From positions 186,001 through 250,000 of the forward strand of contig NW_027017959.1 in the NCBI RefSeq assembly GCF_032854445.1: a stretch of DNA of 64,000 nt, in the 5' to 3' direction. Of the stretch, positions 34,350 to 43,628 are shown piece by piece. Position numbers and translations under genes: made by a program. Within the stretch, counting starts at the first letter, position 1; each line of letters begins with the position of its first letter. Below the pieces are notes generated by a model. It made no database searches, was not told where the DNA came from, and saw only the letters and a program-made list of their open reading frames with translations. The DNA comes from Liolophura sinensis. Its lineage: Eukaryota > Mollusca > Polyplacophora > Chitonida > Chitonidae.

Positions 34350-34530
34350 TTAGAATGAATGAATGATTATGGCTAAACGCCACATCGGCAATATTTCAGT
34401 CATATCGTGGCGATAACATGGTTAATAACATCAGGCCGTTAAGGTTTTCGATATGATAATGAGAACATAAAAAAATAAAACAAAAACCTCAGATAAGAAA
34501 AAAACCAAAGCAGTTAAAATTCGAAATTTT
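34350..34530 (-). mobile_element. LINE 3'-end fragment
   Basis: Starts with the GAATGAATGAATGATTATGGC tail and the CACATCGGCAATATTTCAG block in reverse orientation, and runs about 180 bp into the 3' UTR before homology ends. Confidence 0.75.
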
Positions 34531-35197
34531 TCTTTACATGTGCAGAGGATAGCCATGACGCCTTTGAGTTCACAAACACAATAAAATATTTGGAATGCTG
34601 CCCATCCTTACGTTAAGTAGCTCATGATAAACCACTACATAGCGTACTGCAATACCTGGTAATTTACCTGAATCTTGAGCGCTCTCTTTACCTAATCTGG
34701 TCACCAATGTCCAGGTGTCTGAAGGTCAACTCTAAGATTAAACTGCTCTAGTTTGAGCGAAATCTGCAACTTATCGTGGGGGGCGGGGAATACCCGTCTC
34801 ACTTTCTGATGGTTACTTACAGAAAGGATTTCATTCCAGCACCATGGGATGGGTGAGAGACGCGGCGCTATAAATCTTTAAGTTTATTTCTCTCACAAAA
34901 AAACTCTTCATTGCTTCAATAAATGCTACACCCAGCATCTAAGCCAAATGCATCCGCTGTATAAAAACACTATTTTAGCAGATCAGGTGCCAACGCAGTT
35001 TTCACCTAGCAAGTCTCCCTGCCCGCTGTCTACGGTATACGCTATTGGAGAGATATTTTCACGCACTGCACCTCGTACTGACCACTGGTTGCTTTTGTAG
35101 TCTCCAGTCTTGACCTGATTACCTGGTTTCAGGTGAGATAATTCTCGAATTTTACGCTCATAGTATTTCTTCTACGAACAATTTCAGGGTCATCTGC
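34531..35197. other. Unassigned sequence flanking the Polinton
   Basis: No gene or known repeat was seen. The last bases (TCTGC) are the left flank of the Polinton and nearly match its right flank (TCTGT). Confidence 0.45.
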
Positions 35198-35224
35198 AGT
35201 AGTATACACACTATAGGTTCTGGC
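35198..35224 (+). repeat. Polinton left inverted terminus
   Basis: Begins AGTAGTATACACACTATAGG and continues TTCTGGC, followed by a C-rich run. It matches the right terminus with one mismatch in 27 bp. Polintons commonly start with AG and end with CT, as here. Confidence 0.85.
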
Positions 35225-35295
35225 CCCCCCCCTCCCAGAATTGGGGGTGTATTGGGGTGTTGTAGATGGCCTAATGGTGGTGGGATGTGTCAGCG

Positions 35296-35368
35296 CCAAT
35301 TAACCCCCCTAACGGTGGGTCGCTAGCGCGAAAATCTGGAGCCCGCCGTTAGGGTGGTGATTAATTGG
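35296..35368. repeat. Long imperfect hairpin near the Polinton left end
   Basis: The left arm (35296-35319) starts CCAATTAA and ends CCCTAACGGTGGG. The right arm (35342-35368), reverse-complemented, starts CCAATTAA and ends CCCTAACGGCGGG. That gives 8 plus 13 paired bases separated by a small internal loop. The 22-nt loop contains CGCTAGCG, itself a palindrome. The right arm overlaps the start of the tRNA-like module. Confidence 0.8.
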
Positions 35369-35444
35369 TAACAGGTTGAGCTATAAACCAGGCCTTTTGC
35401 TTTTTTGGACCGTGGGTTCGAGCCCCACACTGGGCAGATTTTTT
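35341..35444 (+). ncRNA. tRNA-like Pol III module
   Basis: It contains an A-box-like TGGTGATTAATTGGTAAC, a perfect B-box pattern GGTTCGAGCCC inside a 5-bp T-stem (GTGGG/CCCAC) with a 7-nt loop, and an acceptor-like GGGC near the 3' end that can pair with GCCC at 35341. A run of eight T residues follows, a typical Pol III terminator. The D and anticodon arms do not fold well, so this is more likely a tRNA relic or tRNA-derived transcript than a working tRNA. Confidence 0.35.
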
Positions 35445-35524
35445 TTACTCCCGGGGCTCTTGAGACATAGCATGGGGGTTGCCCTGGTTCCAAACAAGTT
35501 CCCCCTGGGCACCTCCCCAGAACA

Positions 35525-36222
35525 TCATTCGGAAAGAGCGTTTTTCAGCTCTTGCCGAGCTAGTTTTCGGCCGCGATCTATAAGCTGTTTTTTCGTGCTT
35601 TCATCGATCTCTACGGCGTTGAATACCTTATGAGACTTGGCGCGTATCTCCTGCTTCAGATCAGAGTAGTTCTTGAGCTCCTGAACGATTTCCTTGAACT
35701 CTACGTCTGAAATAACACCATCCGATAATGCCGTAGATACCTGCGCACGGATGCTGTTAAGTTTGGCCTCAGCCAACAGCCGTACATCGTTATGTTTCTT
35801 GGACTTTGCGTGAAGCCGGCGGCTAATGAATTTTCCGGCGACATTTAAGACACCGCAAGCTAGGGCCGCAGCTTCCATGGCCAAGACATCGGGGTTGCAA
35901 TTATTGTTGTGAGTAGCCCCACGCCAGCAACGCCTAGTCCCAAACCGGCCGTGAGCATGGCTGAATCAAGGGTTTAGGTGGCCAAGACACCACGCCGGTA
36001 CTTTTTGTACAAGGCCTGGCGGAGATCTCGCTCAGATTCAAGCTGCCTCTGTATTTCGCTGATATACTGCAGGCGATGGGCGTGCGCCACGCCCTCCGGC
36101 GGCGCGGTCGGGGTCAAGGGGTTTTAAACCATAATCGTCGGCGCGGTCGGGGCCAAGGGGTGGTCATCCGTAATCATCGGCAAGGAGTCTTCATCCGTGA
36201 TTGTCGGGTACAGTCGCCCCAT
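35525..36222 (-). pseudogene. Polinton conserved protein: two membrane segments and helical tail
   Basis: From an ATG at 36222 the frame starts MGRLYPTITDEDSLP and has an in-frame stop near 36125. It then gives an amphipathic stretch (YISEIQRQLESERDLRQALY), another stop, and a hydrophobic segment (LGLGVAGVGLLTTIIATP). A frameshift near 35890 leads to the open tail at 35884-35525 (AAALACGVLNVAGKFISRRL; LSDGVISDVEFKEIVQELKN). I recognise the architecture (coiled start, membrane pair, helical C-terminus) as a protein found in other animal Polintons; its function is unknown. It ends the left minus-strand gene block. Confidence 0.6.
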
Positions 36223-36232
36223 ATTGTCCGTC

Positions 36233-36800
36233 CTACGAATCAATAACGTCGGTTAGCTCTAAATTTTCATCGGGACTACTAACACGAAAGCGGCAAAGGC
36301 CTATGCCGCACTTTAAATAGATTGCATCGACATTTAAAACGCCCCCTGTGACGACTCGTATATCCTCGAGAGAGCTCCAGATGACTGGGTCGCCCTGGGC
36401 CGGTAATTTGATCATAAGTCTGAGATCCTTTGTATCGTGCTCCGCAGGCCACCTTATTTTCAACCCGGTAATCAAAGTGCAACGGCGACTGCCCGCGCCA
36501 AGTATGAGGTCGAAGATAAGTATAGATCCAGGGTTTAGTGGTAGTGCGGACTTAAAATCGGTTTGCGCGGTAAGACGCACAGCCCCGACATCAGTACGAA
36601 GCGGCCTCTTCTGTCCCAATCTAGATATCAGCTGCCGGCTGATACGTACGACACGAAATAGGTTCCGGAGTCGAAAACTTTTTTCACATCGGCCCTAGTG
36701 GCCTAGACCGATGTCGGGGTCACTTTCACATGTATAAACCAATCGGGGTCGCGAGCTCTGGTAAGAACAAAGCGGTCTTTAAGGCGAATTAATGAGAGTT
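36233..36800 (-). pseudogene. Polinton hypothetical protein, beta-rich
   Basis: The open part (36619-36233) contains RLTAQTDFKSALPLNPGSIL, LITGLKIRWPAE and TGGVLNVDAIYLKCGIGLC, which looks rich in beta strands. Upstream, another frame (LIRLKDRFVLTRARDPDWFI, VFDSGTYFVSYVSAGS) with two stops is probably its N-terminal part. It ends 10 nt before the next minus-strand gene start at 36222. I do not recognise the family; a small virion protein is possible. Confidence 0.4.
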
Positions 36801-36812
36801 TTTGTTCTTCAA

Positions 36813-37614
36813 TCACCTCAGGCGGCGACCTGCACTCTTGCTCTGCAGAGGATGAGACATCTTCAAGGGAAGCAAACGTGGCAGGTTCTGCTTGCCCCCC
36901 CCCCCCCCCCCTCTCCTACTCTTTTTGCGGCTGTACTTGCCACTTTGAAACTGGAAAGCGTAGATTTTACCTTCCTGGCCTTGAAGTTCAAACTCCGACA
37001 CATCTGCCAAGTCGCTTAGACAGGTACGCAGACCTGGGACCGACTGCGGCCACCATACTCATTGTATTTCTAGGGTAGCACTGAGGTACTTAATCCCTTC
37101 ACCAGTCACGGCGATGGCTTTAAGTAGTGTGGAACCGCCACCGAAATCTGAGGTAATTCTCACGTTTTCAGAGGTGCTCAGTTCATCTAAATGCACAAAG
37201 ACTTATTTGTGTGAGACCAAGTTAGGTACCTTTTTCACCCTCCACAGCCCCCCTTATGGGCGTCATCCCGTTGGAGAACCCTAAGATGGGGACAAGCTCT
37301 CGGAGTATTATGAATGCATTTCTAGGGAGGGTAAGGACTAAGCGGCCCGTGGCTTCATTCAATCCCAGAGAAACCCCATGCGGGCGGAATATGTCCTTGT
37401 CCAGCGTACAGACATTGTAGTAGCCCGTCGGCACTTCAACACGTTTGCTCTCAAGCAAGAAGCCCACTCCGGAGAGGATATTCACCCAGGCCGGGTAGAA
37501 TGTTATCTCGCGAAGAGCGGTTTTAAGGCGGCCGTCAAGGTTGTTAAGGGCATGAGGCAGCGTGTGCTGTGTCCCATTTAGAATGTTAGTCAGTGTGATA
37601 AACATTTTAGCCAC
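36813..37614 (-). pseudogene. Polinton putative minor structural protein
   Basis: From the ATG at 37614 a 131-codon frame contains MFITLTNILNGTQHTLPHAL, ALREITFYPAWVNILSG and PTGYYNVCTLDKDIF, then LVLTLPRNAFIILRELVPIL. Further pieces follow after stops near 37222: VHLDELSTSENVRITSDFGG, and LSDLADVSEFELQGQEGKIY in another frame. The pattern (ALxEIxYP, then a YxxxxLDK region, a late HLDE segment) resembles the penton-like/minor capsid proteins of Polintons, but I am not certain. A G-run encoding poly-Gly is present near 36900. Confidence 0.45.
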
Positions 37615-38868
37615 GGTGAACAGCGAGGATTACAGGTTCAATGGAGAGGTCACTTACAAGGCCGGGGCATTTCATAGTATCCAAACCCACGCAGAGCAGC
37701 TCACGCGATTGGACATCTACATCGATGAAAAGAAGGCCTTTCCAGTCCAGTTCACAGATGTGTTGACCAAGTACCGGCTGCCAAAGATAACCGACAAGGA
37801 AAGTGTTCGGGCCTGGAACACCAATCCTATGCAATTCTGGCAGAACCAAGTGAACTTCGCGGTCTGGTGCGCAACCACGGGCTGTGGCGTCTCTGCAAAA
37901 GACCATCTTCTCGCCCCCGACCAACGAATAAGGGCCCTGTACACGTTCCATGTGTATTACCAAGTTAGGCGGATCTTGGAAGAGATAAAGGCCCCCCTGC
38001 CGCAAGACAGAGCGTGGGCGACATTCGAAAACCCCTACGACGAGAGGGCCTATGAGAGGATTTGTAGGGAGTTCCGCGTAGATGCGCACACAGACTGGAG
38101 GCGTAGGGGGGTGAATCACGGCCTCGGAGTGGCATATTACTATGTCACGAGAACGGGCTACAGCCCCATTGGCGATGGCACCTTCGATCCGAGCAGGATG
38201 TCGTTCTCTAGAAAGCCTACAGCGCTCCACGTCGACTACATCGAGCAGGACGCCGAGGAGGCTTGGGCGTCGTTCATTGTCGACAAATCCCAAGGATTCA
38301 CGCAGCCGGGCGTAGAGCGCCTAAACGATTCCATCCGGACATATGTGTGGGCTGTTTTAGGCGCCCAAGCGCAAACAAGGGCGCGTATTCTAGGCACGGG
38401 CACAGCCTTCGACGCGCAAACGTTGAAGACGCCATTTCCTCTCCGATCGGCCTTCCGTCTGCAATCAAACGCTACCAGGACGTGTTACAATATGCCGAGA
38501 GCGCTGTAGACTTTGTATATAGCATAGGCCTATATATGGCCCCCAGCAGCATGCTACTGCAGATCGGCCATGTGGCGAACTACAACAACAAAATCGTCGT
38601 GGCCACAGAGGACCAGAAGCTAGGCGCCAATGAGGTTGTGAACGCTAAAATGCCACCCACTTTGCACAAGCGTGCACCTGACCACGGGATCGTTGAGCCA
38701 CAAGAAAACGTCCCACCACCCACCGCGCGCGTTCAGCATGTTGCTGGGGGCCGCAATGCGGCTGAAGAACCCCTATTTCCAAACCAAAAGAATCACGATG
38801 CGGAGAAGATAGCCATCGTCGTTGCTGGGGTTGGTATCGGCTTACTGTTGCTGTGGACTATGCGTTAA
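37605..38868 (+). pseudogene. Polinton conserved virion-associated protein with C-terminal membrane anchor
   Basis: A long frame (to 38509) contains YKAGAFHSIQTHAEQLTRLD, LPKITDKESVRAWNTNPMQF, FAVWCATTGCGVSAKDHLLA and GVERLNDSIRTYVWAVLGAQ. After a frameshift near 38420 it continues with SAIKRYQDVLQYAESAVDF and ends in a membrane segment IAIVVAGVGIGLLLLWTMR. I recognise it as a gene common to animal Polintons with unknown role; the C-terminal anchor suggests a membrane or virion location. The ATG expected at about 37608 is absent, so the start is unclear. It begins within a few bases of the divergent gene at 37614 and overlaps the end of the gene at 38842. Confidence 0.6.
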
Positions 38869-40183
38869 ATACTTGCGAACAGCCACGAGCATTAGGCCAC
38901 CTACTGCGACGACTAGAGCACAGGCATTATCGGCCAGCCACCCAGCCGCTTTCCCGAGAAGGTTCAGTAGGTTCACGATACTGCCAATAATACCCGAAAT
39001 CGCAGCGGCAGCCTTCCCAGCCAGCTTGCCAAGGGACTGGAGATGCTTTTTCACCCATTCTTTAAGACCACGCCCGTCGGATGGAGGTGGCGTTGGCTGG
39101 AGGTGGCGTTGGCTGGATGCCACCGCTGGACCCGCCAGTCAGCACCAACTTTATCGCTAGCCCCAGTGTCGAGATTGCCATCCCAATTGCCGTGAGAATA
39201 GAGACCACGGTTATTCCCTGCTCCCGGAAGAGGGTGCGGACGCGCTCGGCCAGAGTGGTATCCTTGTGTAGGATGCGATCAATCGTCTGCTTGATGCGGC
39301 GTATTTGCGTGCGCAGGGCTTCGGCCGTTAAAGAGGCTGCTTCGAGCTGGGCCACCCTCTCGTCCTCGAAATTAATTATCCGGTCTGCGATCCGGCGCCG
39401 GGAGAATTCATCACTGGCCTCCTCCAACTTCTGTTTTTGTTTTGCGATGTCCTTATCAAGACTTGACCGCTTGGCGAGGTTATTCGCGTGTTCGCCTTCC
39501 GAGGTCTGCAGTGCCTTGTCAAGTCCCAGAAGTTCTCTCATGGGAAGAGGAGGGTCGTTTATCGTTTCAAGAGCCCACTCGACCTCACTATTCGTCAAGC
39601 TTGTTTCCATTATGTGGACAGCATCAGCGGCCTTTTTCGCTGGTTGTTTTAAATCCTTCAGCTCCATGGTATCTGCCTCGGCGGCCACGGCACCGAGTTC
39701 TGAACTTGCTGTCTCCAGGGCTGCGAATGCTGCCGGAGGAAATGATGGCTGGCTTGTGTTTCCCCAGTTTTCAAGGCCCAGCTTATTCCGAACAACACCA
39801 ACCCCTCCTCTCTGGGCGAGTGTTGAGAGGGCTAGCGGTTCACCTGTGTTTATGCTGGTGAGGTTCAGATCGGAGTATTTCTTGAGTCGCAGACACCCTT
39901 CTTCGTCAATCATAAAACCCGGGTAATAGGGCTTGGGTTTGGTAAGGTTAGGATACTTCCTCGCCATGGCATCATAATATTCATTTACAGTGAACACTAT
40001 CAGCCTTCCGTCTTGGGATTTGAGGTCCACATCCAAGGTTTGTTGCTCGGGAACCACCCCGATCTGGACATCACCACCTGCACGCAGAGTGGTCTGTTCG
40101 TCGTCGATGTTGTTGTCCTCTTGGGCGTCGTCGAACGCCTGGTCACCAATGTCAATATCGGGCATAATCTTTGTATTGAACAT
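38842..40183 (-). pseudogene. Polinton coiled-coil protein with hydrophobic C-terminus
   Basis: The likely start is the ATG at 40183 (MFNTKIMPDIDIGDQAFDDA). Features in order: an acidic N-terminus, a central region (VNEYYDAMARKYPNLTKPKP), a long coiled coil (LAKRSSLDKDIAKQKQKLEE to LRTQIRRIKQTIDRI), then hydrophobic GITVVSILTAIGMAISTLGL. A frameshift near 39100 leads to a frame with KEWVKKHLQSLGKLAGKAAA and a second membrane segment (ACALVVAVGGLMLVA), ending at 38842. It is a Polinton-associated family without assigned function. A fragment of the same gene occurs at 13740-14340. Confidence 0.65.
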
Positions 40184-40208
40184 TGCAAGGTATGCCTTCA
40201 ATACAACA

Positions 40209-41445
40209 ATGGATGCATACGGACGCAGGCTAAACCCTTTCAGAACAATCCGTAAGCATCTCGGGGTACGGCAGTCCGTGGTCGTCACCAACATTCCGAT
40301 CGACCAGAATCAACAACTCTTGGGTCCGCTTCCCCGAACTCGGCACAAATGACGTCATTGTGCCCGGTACTGCGTGCTTGGCCTTCTCGATCGCGATTAA
40401 TTTATCCGACCCGAACGCCACAGTGGTCGGCAATCTGGGACGCGCAGTAGTCAAGAAAACCACGATCAGAATCAGCGGGAATGAGGTAATGTCCATCGCC
40501 GACTCTGATGTATTTCATTGCTACGGTGACTTATGGCTGACCAAAAACGAACGGTAGATTGCGACCTACCGAGGCATCGGCAGCGAAAACATGCTTAAAC
40601 TTCGAGTCGGAGCGGAGGACGCAAGTGACGACAATGCTGGAGAAAATGCCATCGCTCGCGCCTTTGGCAACCGGTTCCACATCCCGCTAGACTTTGAGCT
40701 AATAGATAGCCACATGCCATTCTACCAGAGTGCCTTGGCCGACAGACTGCAGTACGAACTGACGTTCAACGATTACGGCCGGGTCATCCAGACAACAGAC
40801 GATGCCGACGCGACTTACACCATCGACAACATCAGCCTGGAGTTCGATATGGTCACCGAAGAGGAGCTCCATAGACAGATCCGCACCCAGTTTGCCAGGG
40901 GCGTCTCCATACTGTATGATCGCGTCCTCCGCCTCCGAAAGTTTGTGAAGGACAAGTCTGATACTCTCTGGAACATAAACCTGAACACGCCCGCGAGAGC
41001 AATGAAGGGCATCCTCATGCTGTTCGAGACTAAAGGAACCCCATGGAAGAGGAGGTCGGAATCCTTCTACAACCCGAAGATCATCATAGTTGAAGTCACA
41101 ATAGAAGGAGTCCCCAATCAGCTGTACAGCCAGGGCATGCGGGCGTACCAGCAATGGGGCGAGGTCCAGAAGTTCTTCGCCAGCTCACCCCTAAGGAAGC
41201 GGGACCCTGAGGTGGCCAGGGTCATAAAAGACTTAGGTCTGGCTAACATCTCCCTGCAGGAGTTCTTGAAGCACAAGCACGCCTTCTGGCTTGACCTTCG
41301 GCCAAGCGACGATGACGAGCTGCATGGCAGTGGGAGGCGCGTTCTGAACGCCAGCGAGGAGATTACGATAAAGGTGACAAAAGGTGACGATTATCTGTGG
41401 GCAGAGGAACTGCGGCAAAATATTGTTCGTGCTGGACCTGCTTGA
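40209..41445 (+). pseudogene. Polinton major capsid protein (double jelly roll)
   Basis: The first part (40209-40320) has QSVVVTNIPIDQNQQLL. After a frameshift, 40323-40557 has FPELGTNDVIVPGTACLAF and TIRISGNEVMSIADSDVFHC, ending in an in-frame stop at 40555-40557. The same frame resumes at 40591-41445 with LADRLQYELTFNDYGRVI, TIDNISLEFDMV, DTLWNINLNTPARAMKGILM and EVTIEGVPNQLYSQGMRAYQ. This family forms hexon-like trimers of the capsid. The C-terminus is lost: after EEITIKVTKGDDY the reading runs into the ATPase Walker A region in the wrong frame, implying a deletion. Confidence 0.85.
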
Positions 41446-41951
41446 GGGCCCTTTCCGCGGTTTCTTTCATCACATTGTGATCCTGTGCCCCACTCTTAAG
41501 CATAACGAGGCGTACCGGCGGCGATGGATACTGTCTGACCATGACGTCTATTGTTTTGACCCCGGCGAGCGACATTCTGAGAGCTTTCTACAGATTGTTC
41601 AAGAGGGAGCCCACCTTATACATCATCGATGATTGTAGTGTGTTGGAGGCGATGAAGAAGAAACAAAAAATGCTGTCATTCATGGCTTTCTCGGGCCGTC
41701 ATGCAAAACAAAGCGTCTGGGTACTCACTCAGAAATACAACGCCGTCCTCAAAGACTTTCGCGAGCAGACAAGGTGGGTGGCTTTATTCCACTGCAAAGA
41801 TCGGCACTTGTTCAACGAATGCCTGGAGGAGAACCACATCATCGAGGCCGAGAGCGAAAAGGCAGAGGTTCGACAGAAGCTCAAGAACAATCCGCATTCT
41901 AAGTTCCTGCTAATGACTGATACGCCGGGCACATCTAAGATTATATATTAG
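41384..41951 (+). pseudogene. Polinton genome-packaging ATPase (FtsK/HerA, A32-like)
   Basis: It starts inside the P-loop region: CGQRNCGKILFVLDLLEGPF, where the usual Ser/Thr after GK is Ile. Next come HIVILCPTLKHNEAYRRRW and, after a frameshift near 41605, TLYIIDDCSVLEAMKKKQKM (Walker B with DD). FMAFSGRHAKQSVWVLTQKY follows (sensor Gln in LTQ), and the C-terminus ends at 41951. Homologues pump DNA into preformed capsids. The N-terminal tens of residues upstream of the P-loop are missing because of the deletion shared with the capsid gene. Confidence 0.85.
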
Positions 41952-41977
41952 ACGTAGGCGCTCCTTTCCAATGAAGC

Positions 41978-42412
41978 ATGGATACCGACAAGCTTATAAT
42001 AGACGAGATTCTGGGCGTAGAAGAGGAGCCCGGCCGAAGCCAACAGCCCGGCCCCAGCCAACAGCCCGACCCCAGCCAACAAGATGATGCACGGCAGCTC
42101 AAGGATAGGCTGGCGGCACTTGCTGTGGGTGGGCAGGCCAAGCAATATCTGGGAAAAGACGTAACAGACGCTGAGATCGACGCTATGAGCGACAAAGATG
42201 TTGAAAGGCTGTACTCCCGGTACGAGGCTAAGCTCGGTGCGCAGATGGTTAACGGTCTCGGAGGTATGTTCTTGAGATCATATGTAAGGGCGGCCAGCTG
42301 GCTCCTACCAATCCCACCCGAGAATCGACCAATGCTCATGGCACAGCTCGCCACCGATCCATTTGTTGAACAGGCGCTTAGCAGTGCTAGCTGCTGGCTA
42401 TACTACTGCTAA
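41978..42412 (+). CDS. Polinton conserved small protein after ATPase
   Basis: A 144-codon frame from an ATG 26 nt after the ATPase stop. It has an acidic start, a short SQQPGPSQQPDPSQQ repeat and a conserved-looking core LKDRLAALAVGGQAKQYLGK, DAEIDAMSDKDVERLYSRYE and AKLGAQMVNGLGGMF, followed by IPPENRPMLMAQLATDPFVE. I recognise it as a gene commonly placed after the ATPase in animal Polintons; function unknown. Its C-terminus ends early compared with my expectation (CWLYYC then stop), so it may be truncated. Confidence 0.6.
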   Translation: MDTDKLIIDEILGVEEEPGRSQQPGPSQQPDPSQQDDARQLKDRLAALAVGGQAKQYLGKDVTDAEIDAMSDKDVERLYSRYEAKLGAQMVNGLGGMFLRSYVRAASWLLPIPPENRPMLMAQLATDPFVEQALSSASCWLYYC

Positions 42413-42467
42413 GGTAATTACTTAGCACCGTCAACCATGGCGCTGATCACTGCTGAGCACTGCTCAT

Positions 42468-42683
42468 TTGAACACTGCTGTCCTAGAAATGAGCCGTTTG
42501 ATCCAGAGGAACATGAGTACAACGAATCCGGAAGGCCCGAAGGAAGCCGAGGGGGTGACAGCGGATTCTACGAATGACGGCCCTGCGAAGAATCCCAAAA
42601 AAGTCGCTGCGGGTCGAGCGGGCGCTGCAGCGAGAAAGACCAAGGCTGAAAACCTCAAAGGCTGCTTTGCTTGGCGCAGCTGA
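42468..42683 (+). pseudogene. Polinton small basic protein
   Basis: A 71-codon frame whose middle is Lys/Ala/Arg-rich: NPKKVAAGRAGAAARKTKAE. Such small basic proteins with a KKVAAG-type motif occur in other Polintons and may bind DNA (inference). The downstream 150 bp in another frame (DSTKKQPKEPDSTKEGGAT) look like its former C-terminal part, with repeated DSTK units, so a frameshift is likely. Confidence 0.45.
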
Positions 42684-42973
42684 TTCCACCAAGAAACAGC
42701 CGAAGGAACCGGATTCTACGAAGGAGGGGGGAGCCACAAATTTTGCGGAGGAACCGGGTTCTACGAAGGCACACTATATTACCCACTGGAGGGCGCCCCT
42801 GGCGTTATTAGGCGTTGGCAGCCCCTTGCAGTGCTAGTGTTGCTACGCGAGTGGCGCAACAGCTATACAGCATATGCACGAGGTGCAGATATTACGCCGC
42901 AAAAAGATATCACGCCGCAAGAAAAGAATCTCCATTTAAATACACGTGGCGACCCTTTCTATATAGAGCAGCA

Positions 42974-43126
42974 TGTCTACTCCACCCGGTGACGGAAAAG
43001 TGCTAGTCAACGCGGCCTACCACTCCGCTGTGATCTCTCTCCTGGCTACTGGATACGCTCGTCTCGGCCAGATGTAGGCCTGGCCATGTTTTCGAAGAAA
43101 CTGCTAATTAAACAAGGGCTCCCAAT
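42974..43126 (+). pseudogene. Polinton small protein remnant
   Basis: An ATG at 42974 opens STPPGDGKVLVNAAYHSAVI and LLATGYARLGQM before a stop at about 43076. The end of the reading (LLIKQG then stop) lies just before the next gene at 43141. The middle is probably deleted. The N-terminal half is hydrophobic enough to be a membrane segment. I recognise the pairing of this gene with the following one from other Polintons, without known function. Confidence 0.4.
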
Positions 43127-43140
43127 ATAATCCAGTAGAA

Positions 43141-43483
43141 ATGGACTCCATCGCAATGATGATGGGCGGCGCTCTCGTAAACGCTTTGGCCTTCAGCGGG
43201 AGCAGCTATATGTTTTCGATGCTGAGGAGTTCCGGTGTCGACGAAGAGGGGAGGCGCAATGACCGCGTTGTAAAGCAGCTCCAAGCCGCCCAGGAAAAAT
43301 GTCCCCGAAAGCGCACCGAGCGCTTGGACTGAATCAACGATGAACTCCGCCTCCAGAGCCACGCTGTCCAAACGTTCTGGGATGTCGACGCTGCAATCCG
43401 CGAGTATTCTAGGGTCACGTGCAATCCTGGGAATGTGTGTGTTTGGGGGTGTGAGTTACGGAATCGCAAAACTCAGCAAGTAA
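43141..43483 (+). pseudogene. Polinton small membrane/coiled protein
   Basis: From ATG 43141: MDSIAMMMGGALVNALAFSG, SYMFSMLRSSGVDEEGRRND, then RKRTERLD and an in-frame TGA at 43330-43332. The same frame continues INDELRLQSHAVQTFWDVDA and REYSRVT. The end (GGVSYGIAKLSK) is in another frame at about 43447-43483. Hydrophobic ends and a charged helical middle suggest a membrane-associated virion protein, but the function is unknown. Confidence 0.5.
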
Positions 43484-43628
43484 TCCTAACTGACTGTGCG
43501 GGACTCGCCATCGAGCTCCTCGCCGTATGGCAGGCACGATCTTAGTAGTGAGGTGGTTCTGCGCACGCAAATACGACGCAACGATTAACATCCTTTTCGT
43601 CGCAAATCTGTTAGAGGGCTGCTAGAAT

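Noticed and set aside
35341-35436. A genuine tRNA gene
   Set aside because: T arm and boxes are good, but D and anticodon arms do not fold, and the acceptor stem has only about five pairs; reported only as tRNA-like.
36896-36913. Long C run as a regulatory element
   Set aside because: Lies inside a decayed coding frame; more likely slippage or an assembly-sensitive homopolymer.
37607-38293. A 228-codon minus-strand frame
   Set aside because: Antisense of the conserved plus-strand Polinton protein; no family features of its own.
39081-39926. A 281-codon plus-strand frame opposite the coiled-coil gene
   Set aside because: Ser/Ala/Arg-rich with no motif; the minus strand has the homologous, coiled-coil-encoding frame also present at 13740-14340.
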